Shown here piece after piece: positions 8,087 through 16,456 of a stretch of 21,687 nucleotides of DNA. Both the position numbers and the translations under genes were made by a program. Each line of letters begins with the position of its first letter. Position 1 is the first letter of the stretch. The notes beneath the pieces were generated by a model. That model was not told the origin of the DNA, searched no databases, and saw nothing but the letters and a program-made list of their open reading frames with translations. Source of the stretch: an uncultured Bacilli bacterium (GTDB taxonomy: Bacteria > Bacillota_I > Bacilli_A > RF39 > UBA660); contig CAJUHO010000018.1 of the NCBI GenBank assembly GCA_910586195.1, positions 1 to 21,687 on the forward strand, in the 5' to 3' direction.

Positions 8087-9271
8087 TTATTTTAATATCT
8101 CCTCTATACATCTTAAAGTAGCATCACCATAATGTAAAATAAATTCATTACAAATATTCTTACTATGTTCTTTTAATTTTTCTAAATCACTTGTCTTTAT
8201 CTTTTCTAATAAAAGATCTTCCTCTTCTATAATACCATCTTTATAAATTTCTGATAAGGGGGTATAAAAACCTCTTCCCTTTTTTACATATTCTGAATAA
8301 TCATATCCATAGCAAAAAAATGGTCTTTTCAAGATACTAAAATCAAATACAATATTAGAATAATCTGTTACTAAAATATCTGAAATCGCAAGTAGTTCAT
8401 TCATAGAATTATAATCTGCTACATCAAAGGCAAAATCTTTATTATATGTAAAATCGAATTTATTTCCAATCTCATAGTGAGAAGTAATGAGCAAAACATA
8501 ATTCTCTCCTAACGATTCTTGCCACTTTTCTAAATCAAGTTGTGGTTTTGTATGAATCCCAGAAAAACGTAGGGCATTATATTCCCTATAAGTAGGAGCA
8601 TATAAAATTACTTTCTTACCTAATGGAATGTTTAATTTTCTCTTAATTTCTTCTAGTAATTTATCGTTATTTGCGATTCCCAATAACTCATCACATCTGG
8701 GAAGTCCATAATTGTATAAGTTTTTCTCATCAACATCTATATTCTCTAATACAAGTTTTCTCTCTTTTTTTCCCTCTATAAATACTTTATCAAATTTTTC
8801 TGGTTTTACCATTTTAAACTGTTTTCCTGTAGATTTAAAATCCTTACTGCTTTTCTTTAAAGCTGTTAGCCCATGCATAAATAAAATATTTTTATGCCGC
8901 TTACTTTTAAAATTTAGTCCCCTTTGAATAGAAGCATTACTAATCCAATATTTAGATTTTAAAGCTTTAATGTAATAAGAAAAAGTATCTATTTTAACTT
9001 TTTCTTCTTGAGGCAGGTTCTGATATTTATCAGGATCAATAAATGCCCATGTAAAACTAAAATCTTTCAATTTATCATCTCTTTTTAATGCTTCATAAAT
9101 TACTTTAGGACTATCATCAAACTTTTTCCCACCATAAGAGACAAATAAAATTTTTTTATCATCTACTTTTACAAAGAAAGCAAGTATACGAACTATGAAA
9201 CTTGCTATGTAGTAATAAATTTGATAAAAAAAGGGATGTGATTTTATAAAATTCTTTATCTTAATTTTCAT
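8087..9271 (-). CDS. CDP-glycerol glycerophosphotransferase family protein (TagB/TagF-like)
   Basis: About 394 residues. An N-terminal amphipathic/hydrophobic stretch (about 10-35) probably attaches it to the membrane. Motifs of the TagB/TarB/TagF family follow: FMHG (131-134), YAPTYR (224-229), LLITSHYE (about 261-268) and VTDYSNIVFDF (about 301-311). These enzymes transfer glycerol phosphate, or ribitol phosphate, from the CDP-activated form to lipid-linked acceptors. Here it lies within a capsule operon between two GT4 genes, so glycerol-phosphate decoration or linkage of the polysaccharide is inferred. The reading frame could start at 9286. The AAGGTG RBS sits just before tandem ATGs, so I place the start at 9271, overlapping the previous stop by 11 bases. 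No CDP-glycerol synthesis gene (TagD-like) is in the window. Confidence 0.87.
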   Translation of the reverse strand: MKIKIKNFIKSHPFFYQIYYYIASFIVRILAFFVKVDDKKILFVSYGGKKFDDSPKVIYEALKRDDKLKDFSFTWAFIDPDKYQNLPQEEKVKIDTFSYYIKALKSKYWISNASIQRGLNFKSKRHKNILFMHGLTALKKSSKDFKSTGKQFKMVKPEKFDKVFIEGKKERKLVLENIDVDEKNLYNYGLPRCDELLGIANNDKLLEEIKRKLNIPLGKKVILYAPTYREYNALRFSGIHTKPQLDLEKWQESLGENYVLLITSHYEIGNKFDFTYNKDFAFDVADYNSMNELLAISDILVTDYSNIVFDFSILKRPFFCYGYDYSEYVKKGRGFYTPLSEIYKDGIIEEEDLLLEKIKTSDLEKLKEHSKNICNEFILHYGDATLRCIEEILK

Positions 9272-10388
9272 CATAATCACCTTCATATATCTCAGTCATA
9301 TCTTTTAAAATAGAATCTAATAAAAAGGGCTGGACCTTCTTCTTATTTGCTTTAGAAAAAATCTCACATTGTTTAGGATTTTTATATAAGAATTCTACTT
9401 TTTCTTGGAATACAGTAACATCATTTAAAGAACAGACATAACCGCTCTTACCATCTTCTACTAAATCTCTATTACCACGACAGTTACTTACTACTAGTGG
9501 AAGTCCCATATACATAGATTCCATGATATTAACAGGAAGTCCTTCTCTCTTACTAGAAGAAAGGGCCAAGTTAGAGATTTGTAATAATTTCGCAATATCT
9601 TTACGAAATCCTAATAAATGAACTTTATCTTCTAGCTTTATCTCTTTGACAAGAGAAGAGATCCTACCATTTAAATTATCTCTTCCTGGTAATAACAGAT
9701 GAACATTTTCATTCTTTGCTAGAAAATCTTTTAGTGTTAAAATCAACCATTGCTGATTCTTATTATGATTAATCTCGGCGGGAAAAATCATGACAAAGTC
9801 ATCCTTTTTTAGTCCCAAAGATGCTCTAAATTCCTCTTTTTCTTTCTTCTCCATCGTAAAATTTAATTTTTCTTTATTTAATCCAACACCTGGAACATAA
9901 TGGATATGATGACAATAGAATTTTTTCTTTGCCAGATGATAATCTTCCTTATTAATCAAAATCAAATCATCCGTATACTTCGATAAATACTTCTCCATTG
10001 GATAAAAGAGAAGCCAGTTCAAGAAAGGGGCACCCTTATAAAAATGAAGGCCATGTGCTGTATAAATGACTCTAGTATTGTTCTTTTTTCTTGTCTTTTT
10101 AGCGGCAATACGGGTCACTACACCTCCCATAGGTGTATGCGTATGAATTAAGTCATATTGTTCTTTGCTTAATAATTCCTTTAATAACTTGATAGCTATC
10201 AAGTTAGTCCATTTAAATGGACTACGGGCAAATGGAATTTTTATCTTTTTATCACAATAGGGAATCTTTAAGTCCCCGTTTGTTGCTACATGAACCTCAT
10301 ATCCTTGATCCTTAAAATACTTTAAGAATGGTAAATGAAATAGTTCAATATGAGAATCTACCGTCGCTGTAAACAATACCTTTTTCAT
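9261..10388 (-). CDS. GT4 family glycosyltransferase (EpsD-like)
   Basis: 375 residues, GT-B fold. The signature IPFARSPF (51-58), IHTHTPMGGVV (81-91), YTAHGLHFYKGAP (109-121) and INKEDY (145-150) matches the B. subtilis EpsD type of exopolysaccharide transferase. The EX7E pair is Glu282 and Glu290 in REGLPVNIME. It follows the initiating sugar transferase by 25 bases, so it probably adds the second sugar to undecaprenyl-pyrophosphoryl sugar. The ATG at 10388 has an RBS context AATAAAAAGGGGAAG. It overlaps the CDP-glycerol transferase gene, indicating translational coupling. Linkage and donor are not predictable. Confidence 0.92.
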   Translation of the reverse strand: MKKVLFTATVDSHIELFHLPFLKYFKDQGYEVHVATNGDLKIPYCDKKIKIPFARSPFKWTNLIAIKLLKELLSKEQYDLIHTHTPMGGVVTRIAAKKTRKKNNTRVIYTAHGLHFYKGAPFLNWLLFYPMEKYLSKYTDDLILINKEDYHLAKKKFYCHHIHYVPGVGLNKEKLNFTMEKKEKEEFRASLGLKKDDFVMIFPAEINHNKNQQWLILTLKDFLAKNENVHLLLPGRDNLNGRISSLVKEIKLEDKVHLLGFRKDIAKLLQISNLALSSSKREGLPVNIMESMYMGLPLVVSNCRGNRDLVEDGKSGYVCSLNDVTVFQEKVEFLYKNPKQCEIFSKANKKKVQPFLLDSILKDMTEIYEGDYDEN

Positions 10389-10413
10389 AATTCTTCCCCT
10401 TTTTATTCAAAAC

Positions 10414-11091
10414 TTAAATTGTTATACTTTTTTGATTCTTTTCATAAATTCTTTTATCCACAAATGGTAGTGGTTTAGTTACATATAAGTAATTTTCTCT
10501 TAATTCATTTATTTCTTCATGAATATAAGATTTAGAATGCTCTACCCCTGTTTTTAGGATGACAGACTTCATAGTTAAAAAAATTACTTTCATATCCATC
10601 ATAAATGAATAGTTATCTACATAATCAATATCATAATTAATTTTATCAAATATAGATAAATTATTTCTTCCCATTGCTTGTGCAAGACCTGTCACTCCTG
10701 GACGTACGTTAACTCTTTTTTTCTGATAATCTGTAAAATTAGCATAATATTCTACTATCCAAGGACGAGGTCCAATAAAACTCATATCTCCTTTTAAGAT
10801 ATTCACAATTTGTGGCAATTCATCTAAGCTAGTTCTACGTATAAACTCTCCCACTCTAGTAGTTCTATCCTCTGTTTTTCTATCTAATACATTATTGTCT
10901 TGAACCATACTTCTAAATTTATAAAGCATAAATTCTTTTCCATCTTTTCCTGTTCTTGTCTGTTTAAAAATGGCAGGTCCATCACTTTCTAGTTTAATAG
11001 CAATAGCGATTAGTATCATTGGAATAAATCCAACTAATAATAAACCTATACTGATTATAATATCAATCAGTCTTTTTGTATACTTGTACAT
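10414..11091 (-). CDS. initiating undecaprenyl-phosphate sugar phosphotransferase
   Basis: 225 residues of the bacterial sugar transferase (PglC/EpsL, polyprenyl-phosphate glycosyl-1-phosphate transferase) family. An N-terminal membrane or re-entrant helix is at about 8-32. The catalytic Asp-Glu dyad is D90-E91 in RTSLDELPQ, and GPRP (107-110) and VRPGVTGLAQ follow. It loads the first sugar phosphate onto undecaprenyl phosphate, committing precursor to this polymer. Length matches the minimal monotopic type rather than the large WbaP type. RBS AGGGGGTAGATT precedes the ATG. The C-terminus carries about 30 extra residues rich in Tyr and Lys beyond the usual core. It sits straight after the phosphatase gene, a common capsule order. 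The first sugar is not determinable. Confidence 0.95.
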   Translation of the reverse strand: MYKYTKRLIDIIISIGLLLVGFIPMILIAIAIKLESDGPAIFKQTRTGKDGKEFMLYKFRSMVQDNNVLDRKTEDRTTRVGEFIRRTSLDELPQIVNILKGDMSFIGPRPWIVEYYANFTDYQKKRVNVRPGVTGLAQAMGRNNLSIFDKINYDIDYVDNYSFMMDMKVIFLTMKSVILKTGVEHSKSYIHEEINELRENYLYVTKPLPFVDKRIYEKNQKSITI

Positions 11092-11114
11092 ATAATCTAC
11101 CCCCTGTATATGTC

Positions 11115-11840
11115 CTAAATAGAAATCTCTTCATTGTGAATTACTTTATCAAAATTTCTATCTAACAAGTTTAAAACTGTTTGCTTATCTTTTACGATTT
11201 TCAATAGTTTCTTGTTTACTTTCTCTAAATTATAATTATCTTCTTTCCTATGAATATCACTTGCTAAAAAGTGTATCATATTATTTTTTAATAATATTTT
11301 CAATGTTTTTTTTGCCGTTTTCCCATAACTACCAAGTAAACTTTTACAGTTTCCCTGAAACAAAACTCCCATATCCAAATATTCTTGTAATTCTAAAGGA
11401 TTATCTTGTACATATTGATACCTTTCTGGATGGGCTAGTATAGGAATGTAATTATGCCTAATCAATTCAAATATAATGTCTTTTAAATTTTGTAATTTAT
11501 TCATAAATGGTAACTCAACTAAAATATATCTTGACTGATTCAAAGTTGAAATTTCTCCTTGTTCTATGAGAGACAAAATCTCATTATCAATATACACTTC
11601 ATTTCCTAAATAAAGGTTTATATTTATCTCACTTTTTCTCGCTTCTTCTTTTAAAATCTCTAACAATTCTAACTTTTTCCTGTTATCCGCTGCATAATTA
11701 CTGTTTTTTATGTAATGTGGTGTTAACATAATATCTGTCACATTTTCCTCTTGAGCTTTTTTTAAAATCGCCAAGCTTGATTTTAAATCTTTACTACCAT
11801 CATCAATATTCATTAAAATATGTGAATGTAAATCTTTCAT
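11115..11840 (-). CDS. cpsB: PHP-family protein-tyrosine phosphatase CpsB/YwqE
   Basis: 241 residues of the polymerase-and-histidinol-phosphatase fold. Metal ligands are visible as DLHSH (His5, His7), Asp14, TPHY (His42), GNEVY (Glu81), HPER (His137) and SDIHR (Asp195, His197). That pattern and length match CpsB/Wzh/YwqE manganese-dependent phosphotyrosine phosphatases. It removes phosphate from the tyrosine-rich tail of the adjacent CpsD kinase, resetting the polymerisation cycle. Its ATG shares a base with the kinase stop (TAATG), with GGTGATC as RBS, so the two proteins are coupled in translation. All key residues are present. The gene symbol is by family and position, not by sequence identity that I could measure. 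Confidence 0.94.
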   Translation of the reverse strand: MKDLHSHILMNIDDGSKDLKSSLAILKKAQEENVTDIMLTPHYIKNSNYAADNRKKLELLEILKEEARKSEININLYLGNEVYIDNEILSLIEQGEISTLNQSRYILVELPFMNKLQNLKDIIFELIRHNYIPILAHPERYQYVQDNPLELQEYLDMGVLFQGNCKSLLGSYGKTAKKTLKILLKNNMIHFLASDIHRKEDNYNLEKVNKKLLKIVKDKQTVLNLLDRNFDKVIHNEEISI

Positions 11841-13396
11841 TAATGATCACCATAATAACCATAGTACGAATTATGTTTTTGTTGTGCTTTATTAATTACT
11901 ACACCAGTAATAGCACTATTTACTTTTTCAAAATTCTTTTTTACTTCTGCCAATAATTCTACTTTTGTTTTTCCTTTTGAGATGGCAACAATATTAGCAT
12001 CACTATACTTTGTCATAATCAAAGTATCACTAAGACCTAATACTGGTGGACAATCTAAGATAATAACATCATACATTTTTCTCAATACTTGTAATAATTC
12101 TTTATTCTTATCCGATGCCAAAAGTTCAATTGGGTTTGGTGGTGTTGGTCCGTTAGGAATTAAATCTACATTATTGATATCTGTTTTTATAATATAATCT
12201 TTTAACTCCTGATGCATATTGGTAGATGAATCCGTTTCAACAGATTCAATATAATTTAAGATAAGGTTCGTATATCCTGTCGTTGATAACTTTTTAACAC
12301 CAAATATTTCAGCTTGTCTACCTTTACGTAAATCACAGTCAATGATTAAAACTTTTTTATTTTCTTGTGCATAAGCCCCTGCTAAGTTACAAGAAATAAG
12401 ACTTTTTCCATCTCCTGGCTCAGGTGATGTCACTAAAATCACCTTAATTTCTTTATCTACTGCAGCAAACTGTAAATTCGTTCGAATACTTTTAATAGCT
12501 TCACTAAATGATGACTTAGGACTATCCATAATTAAAAGATCTGTCTTTCTTTTTGTAACTAGTTCTTCCCGCTCTACCTTAGGTGTTGGTGCTTTTTTCT
12601 CTTCCGCAGGTTTTTGTGGCTCTATCATTTCAATTTGTTCTGGCTGTTTTACTACTTGTGGTTGTGGATTTTGTACTACACTAGGTTGTACTGACTGTTG
12701 ATAAGATGCAGCTTGTTGTCTTGGAACCTGAGAAACTGGTTGTTGTACAGTTACATATTGTTGTGACATTGGTACTACTGGTTGTTGATATGCTACTGCT
12801 TGTGATCTTGGTACTTGAGCCACTGGCTGTTGCACTGTTACATATTGTTGCGGCATTTGGGCAACCGGTTGTTGATATGCTACTGCCTGTGAATTTGGTA
12901 CTTGAGAAACTGGTTGTTGCACTGTTACGTATTGTTGTGGCATTTGAGCTACTGGTTGTTGATATGCCATTGCTTGTGGTCTTGGTACTTGAGCCACTGG
13001 CTGTTGCACTGTTACATATTGTTGGGGCATTTGAGCTACTGGTTGTTGATATGCTATCGCCTGTGAATTTGGTACTTGAGAAACTGGTTGTTGCACTGTT
13101 ACTGTTCTTCGTAATTCTGAATCTATTTCTACATCTCGGTGGTTTGTCTTTTCTACTGGTCCTTCTATGTCAATAATTTCAGGTGCTTCTGGTTCTAATA
13201 CAGACTCTACTTGTTGTAATACTTCTTCTACTAGTTGCTTTACAGGTTCAGATGTCCTAACATCTTTATTAACAGTTGTTACTTGTTCTGAAAGTTCATC
13301 TAAAATGTTATCTATTTGTAATGCTTCCGATTGTACTGACTTGATAGTTGGTTTTTGATTCATTTTCTTCTTTTTACGTTTATTTTTTTGACCCAT
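11840..13396 (-). CDS. cpsD: CpsD/YwqD-type tyrosine autokinase with repeat-rich N-terminal extension
   Basis: 518 residues, about twice the usual ~230. A basic N-terminus (KNKRKKKK) is followed by an acidic, possibly coiled segment (about 28-75). A Gln/Pro/Val tandem repeat region (99-236) and a Pro/Glu/Lys linker (about 237-285) come next. The BY-kinase domain has Walker A PGDGKS (327-332), Walker A' LIIDCDLR (about 350-357), Walker B VIILDCPP and a C-terminal tyrosine cluster YYGYY (511-515). CpsD phosphorylates its own tail and works with the Wzz-like adaptor at the membrane to govern chain assembly. The frame opens at a GTG at 13405, but the AGGTGATAAAT context points to the ATG at 13396, overlapping the adaptor gene by 17 bases. 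The extension is unusual and its role unknown; no membrane segment is seen in it. Confidence 0.94.
   Translation of the reverse strand: MGQKNKRKKKKMNQKPTIKSVQSEALQIDNILDELSEQVTTVNKDVRTSEPVKQLVEEVLQQVESVLEPEAPEIIDIEGPVEKTNHRDVEIDSELRRTVTVQQPVSQVPNSQAIAYQQPVAQMPQQYVTVQQPVAQVPRPQAMAYQQPVAQMPQQYVTVQQPVSQVPNSQAVAYQQPVAQMPQQYVTVQQPVAQVPRSQAVAYQQPVVPMSQQYVTVQQPVSQVPRQQAASYQQSVQPSVVQNPQPQVVKQPEQIEMIEPQKPAEEKKAPTPKVEREELVTKRKTDLLIMDSPKSSFSEAIKSIRTNLQFAAVDKEIKVILVTSPEPGDGKSLISCNLAGAYAQENKKVLIIDCDLRKGRQAEIFGVKKLSTTGYTNLILNYIESVETDSSTNMHQELKDYIIKTDINNVDLIPNGPTPPNPIELLASDKNKELLQVLRKMYDVIILDCPPVLGLSDTLIMTKYSDANIVAISKGKTKVELLAEVKKNFEKVNSAITGVVINKAQQKHNSYYGYYGDH
12689..13102 (-). repeat. nested 87-bp tandem repeats coding Gln/Pro/Val-rich units
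   Basis: Four complete 29-residue units and one partial unit start at 13102, 13015, 12928, 12841 and 12754. The core is VTVQQPV[SA]QVP..QA.AYQQPVAQMPQQY, each itself built of two related half-units containing QQPV. A higher period of 58 residues (174 bp) is visible: units 1, 3 and 5 carry VSQVP while units 2 and 4 carry VAQVP; units 1 and 3 carry NS after it. Unit 4 and the partial unit 5 are the most diverged. The unit length is a multiple of three, so gain or loss of copies keeps the kinase in frame. Confidence 0.92.
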
Positions 13397-14066
13397 ATTT
13401 ATCACCTACCTTAGGAACTACACCGAAAACGGTTAAATCTAATTTATCTTCTATTGTTTCTGCATCTTTAATAGAAGTATCAAAGTAAAATATCATAAAT
13501 ACTATTCCACATGAGATAATAATACCTATCACAGAATAAATTATATTTTGTTTTATAAAATTGACATTATATGGACTCTTAGATAGTTCTGCCTCATCTA
13601 CAATAGATATATTTTGAATTCTATAAATACTTTTTATCTTTTTTGAAAATACTTCAGCAATTTCATTTGCAATATTTCTAGCCTCATATCTAGATTCACG
13701 ACTTACGTCTATTTTAATTACCTGTGTATTAGCAATGGAGGATACACTTACACAATTAGATAAGTATTCTACACTTTCCTTTAAGCCTAAATTTTCAATA
13801 ACTTTAGATAACACTGCTCTACTTTTGATAATTTCACTATAGGTTGTTACTAAGTTATTATTTAATGTAATATCATTTTGAGTAATACTAGTATTCGTAC
13901 TTTCCTCACTAACTAATACTAATGACGTGGTACTCTTATAAAGTGGTGTTTGTAAACAAAATAAATAGACATTTCCTGCCAAAACGCAAATTATTACAAT
14001 AATGAATATAATACTTATTTTTGACAAAAAGTAATGCCACAATTCCTTTAAATTAATTTCTTCCAT
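13380..14066 (-). CDS. Wzz/YveK-type capsule chain-length adaptor (tyrosine kinase modulator)
   Basis: 228 residues. A short cytosolic N-terminus is followed by a first membrane segment (about 16-36). The extracytoplasmic domain runs from about 37 to 170 and includes YKSTTSLVLVSEES and ISIVDEAELSKSPYNVN. A second membrane segment (about 172-195) and a cytosolic tail complete it. This is the Wzz/CapA/YveK topology. The tail normally docks to and activates the CpsD kinase, whose gene overlaps this one by 17 bases. The open frame extends to a GTG at 14093, but that codon is next to the -10 element and has no RBS. The ATG at 14066 has AGAGGGGGAAG in front and starts a typical family N-terminus. 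It is the first gene of the polysaccharide operon. Confidence 0.93.
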   Translation of the reverse strand: MEEINLKELWHYFLSKISIIFIIVIICVLAGNVYLFCLQTPLYKSTTSLVLVSEESTNTSITQNDITLNNNLVTTYSEIIKSRAVLSKVIENLGLKESVEYLSNCVSVSSIANTQVIKIDVSRESRYEARNIANEIAEVFSKKIKSIYRIQNISIVDEAELSKSPYNVNFIKQNIIYSVIGIIISCGIVFMIFYFDTSIKDAETIEDKLDLTVFGVVPKVGDKYGSKK

Positions 14067-14086
14067 TCTAACTTCCCCCTCTTTTA

Positions 14087-14144
14087 TTGACACATATTAT
14101 ACTAAAAAATGCTCATTTTGTCAAGAAAAATAAATTTTTGTCAA
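14087..14144 (-). promoter_or_regulatory. consensus promoter of the polysaccharide operon with flanking TTGACA/TGTCAA sites
   Basis: On the minus strand TTGACA (14119-14124), a 17-base spacer and TATAAT (14096-14101) form a perfect sigma-A-type promoter. A second TTGACA lies 20 bases upstream (14139-14144). An inverted copy, TGTCAA on the minus strand, lies just downstream of the -10 (14087-14092). The three sites are 20 and 32 bases apart, roughly two and three helical turns, which would suit a bound regulator; that part is inference. The leader is short and leads to the ATG at 14066. Confidence 0.85.
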
Positions 14145-14146
14145 TT

Positions 14147-14174
14147 AAAAAAGAACAAGATTATCTCTCATTCT
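14147..14174 (-). terminator. terminator of ligA
   Basis: On the minus strand AGAATGAGA pairs with TCTTGTTCT as a 9-bp stem including two G-U pairs, with loop GATAA, followed by a T-run. It lies 7 bases after the ligA stop and directly upstream of the polysaccharide promoter, separating the two units. Confidence 0.7.
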
Positions 14175-14180
14175 ATAGCC

Positions 14181-16175
14181 TTACTTTAATTTTTCTAAAA
14201 AGTCATCTTCTGTCCAAATTGTAATCCCCAAATCTTTCGCTTTCTGATATTTACTTCCAGGGTTTTCCCCTACAATAACAACAGAGGTTTTCTTTGATAC
14301 AGAATCTACTGTCTTCCCACCACGAGACTCAATTTCACCTTTTGCCTTATCTCGACTAAATTTAGTAAGAGTACCTGTCAAAACAAAACTTTGATTTAAA
14401 AAGTCAATATCTTGTTCTATCTTTTGTCCTAAATAAATCATATTGACACCAAACTCTTTTAATTTAGAGATAATGTCTTGAGATTGTGTATCGTCGAAAA
14501 AATCAATAATACTCTTGGCAATTATCTTTCCAATATCAGGAATTCTTTGCAATTCTTCTAAACTAGCCTCTCTCAACGAATCAAGTGTTTGAAAATGAAT
14601 TGCTAAAATTTTAGCGGTCTTACTTCCTACATTACTAATTCCTAATCCAAATAATAAACGTTCTAAAGAATTTTCTTTACTTTTTTCTACAGAGTCTAAA
14701 AGTTTTTGAATAGACTTCTCACCATAGCCTTCTAGTTCTATCAAATCTACTTTGTGATTTTTTAAAAGATAGATATCTGGAATACTCCTAATAAAACCAA
14801 AATTATAAAAATCCTCTATAATACCTTCACCCAACCCATCAATATTCATAGCACCACGTGACGCAAAATGAATTAACTTCTCAACACTACGTGCAGGGCA
14901 AGAATCATTGGGACAATAGTAATCTACTTGTTCCTCTTTTTTTATTAAAGGTGTATCACACATTGGACAAACCGTTATCATTTCAAAAGTCACTTCTTCT
15001 CCAGTACGTCGTTCTTTTTTCGCCTCCACCACTTCTGGAATAACGTCACCTGCTTTACGAATAGATACGATATCACCAATACGTAAATCCTTCATTTTAA
15101 CATACTCTTCATTATGAAGTGTTGCTCTAGAAATCGTTGACCCCATAACAATTACAGGATCAAGTACAGCATTGGGTGTTATTTGTCCTGTTCTTCCTAC
15201 AGTAAAAATAATATCATTTAACTTTGTTAATACTTCTTCTGCTGGAAACTTATAAGCAGTAGCCCATTTAGGATATTTCGCAGTAAATCCTAGTTTTTGT
15301 TGTTCATCAATATTATTGACTTTAATAACAACCCCATCAATATCATAGGCAAGACTATCTCTAATCTCCGCTTTTTCTACTATAAAGGATAGTACCTCTT
15401 TAATATTAGATACCAATCTATTATTAGGATTTGTTTTAAAACCTAATCTTTTCATATAACTTAAGGCTTCATCATGAGTATGAATTCCATAATCCAAAGG
15501 ATTTGGTAAATGATAAATAAAAGCATCTAATTTTCTTTGTGCAGCTACTTTAGAATCAAATTGTCGAATAGAACCAGCCGCCGCGTTTCGACAATTTTGA
15601 AGTAGTGGTTCATGAAACTTTTTACGTCTTTCATTTAACTCTTCCAAAGTCTTTTTGGCCATATAAATCTCACCACGAACTTCAATATCCACCTCTTCTG
15701 TTAGCTTTAAAGGAATGGATTTAATTGTTTTCACATTATGCGTAATATCTTCCCCAATCGTCCCATCACCACGTGTGGCAGCACGAACAAGCTTTCCCTT
15801 TTCATATAGCAAAGAAACAGAGAGTCCATCAATTTTTAATTCACACACATATTGAGGATGTACATGTTCTTTTTGAATTCTCTCATCAAAAGTTAAAATT
15901 TCACTTTCATTAAAAACATCACTCAAAGACATCATAGGAATTTTATGTGATACTTTTTGAAAACCATCAATTACTTTTCCACCAGCATGCTGTGTAGGCG
16001 AATCTTCTCTTATCCATTCTGGATGAGCTGCTTCAATATCAAAAAGCTCTCGTAAGTACTTATCATACTCTTGATCCGTAATAGTTGGATTATCTAGCGT
16101 ATGATAATTATAATCAGCCTCATTAATAATATCAACTAGCTCATTCATTCTCTCTATAGTTATATTTCTATTCAT
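14181..16175 (-). CDS. ligA: NAD-dependent DNA ligase LigA
   Basis: 664 residues, close to the usual ~670. The adenylation domain carries the lysine motif CELKIDG with Lys114 as the AMP-attached residue. RGDGTIGEDIT, GRTGQITPNAV and the OB domain follow. A four-cysteine zinc finger is at Cys403, Cys406, Cys421 and Cys426. Helix-hairpin-helix repeats and a C-terminal BRCT domain (about 590-664, with FVLTGTL, RGGK and VGENPGSK) complete the standard layout. It seals nicks in replication and repair using NAD+. The ATG at 16175 has a GGTGATAAC context. All catalytic landmarks are present. It is an essential housekeeping gene unrelated in role to the downstream capsule genes and is followed by its own terminator. 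Confidence 0.98.
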   Translation of the reverse strand: MNRNITIERMNELVDIINEADYNYHTLDNPTITDQEYDKYLRELFDIEAAHPEWIREDSPTQHAGGKVIDGFQKVSHKIPMMSLSDVFNESEILTFDERIQKEHVHPQYVCELKIDGLSVSLLYEKGKLVRAATRGDGTIGEDITHNVKTIKSIPLKLTEEVDIEVRGEIYMAKKTLEELNERRKKFHEPLLQNCRNAAAGSIRQFDSKVAAQRKLDAFIYHLPNPLDYGIHTHDEALSYMKRLGFKTNPNNRLVSNIKEVLSFIVEKAEIRDSLAYDIDGVVIKVNNIDEQQKLGFTAKYPKWATAYKFPAEEVLTKLNDIIFTVGRTGQITPNAVLDPVIVMGSTISRATLHNEEYVKMKDLRIGDIVSIRKAGDVIPEVVEAKKERRTGEEVTFEMITVCPMCDTPLIKKEEQVDYYCPNDSCPARSVEKLIHFASRGAMNIDGLGEGIIEDFYNFGFIRSIPDIYLLKNHKVDLIELEGYGEKSIQKLLDSVEKSKENSLERLLFGLGISNVGSKTAKILAIHFQTLDSLREASLEELQRIPDIGKIIAKSIIDFFDDTQSQDIISKLKEFGVNMIYLGQKIEQDIDFLNQSFVLTGTLTKFSRDKAKGEIESRGGKTVDSVSKKTSVVIVGENPGSKYQKAKDLGITIWTEDDFLEKLK

Positions 16176-16416
16176 GTTATCACCATATTTATTTTATCAA
16201 ATCATGCAAATGAAATACAACTATTTTAAGTCCTAAATTTCGAAAGCCGTAAGTAGTATTTCCAGTCAACTAATAAGAATTTGTTTTTTATTCCTACTAT
16301 GCACTATCTCACCACCAATTTTCTAGGATAGATGTTGTACAGTATAAATACATAAAACCTTTTATTTGTAATATTGAATGCTATCTTACTATTCTTCACA
16401 TTTTCTTAATCTCCAT
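16176..16416. other. long leader/intergenic region upstream of ligA
   Basis: With the adjacent terminator this makes a 297-base gene-free gap, the longest in the window. A weak promoter can be proposed on the minus strand: TTGTAT (16215-16220), 18 bases, TAAAAT (16191-16196). It would leave a leader of only about nine bases, so an upstream promoter is also possible. I see no convincing ORF, tRNA or riboswitch in the rest. Confidence 0.4.
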
Positions 16417-16456
16417 AAAAAAAATGTAGAAACTGTTTACTTTTTCTACATTTTTT
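16417..16456. terminator. terminator after the BAX-inhibitor-family gene
   Basis: AAAAAATGTAGAAA pairs with TTTCTACATTTTTT as a 14-bp stem with a 10-base loop, flanked by an A-run and ending in T. It lies 16 bases past the stop at 16473 on the minus strand and can act in both directions. The central TGTAGA/TCTACA stem is the same as in the terminator at 111-162. Confidence 0.8.

Noticed and set aside
12689..13102. CRISPR-like repeat array
   Set aside because: The repeats are contiguous, coding, 87 bases long and without spacers.
12706..13176. Plus-strand open frame with Leu/Val-rich repeats
   Set aside because: It is the reverse complement of the repeat arm of the tyrosine kinase gene. The repeat period keeps the frame open, but there is no ribosome site or independent support.
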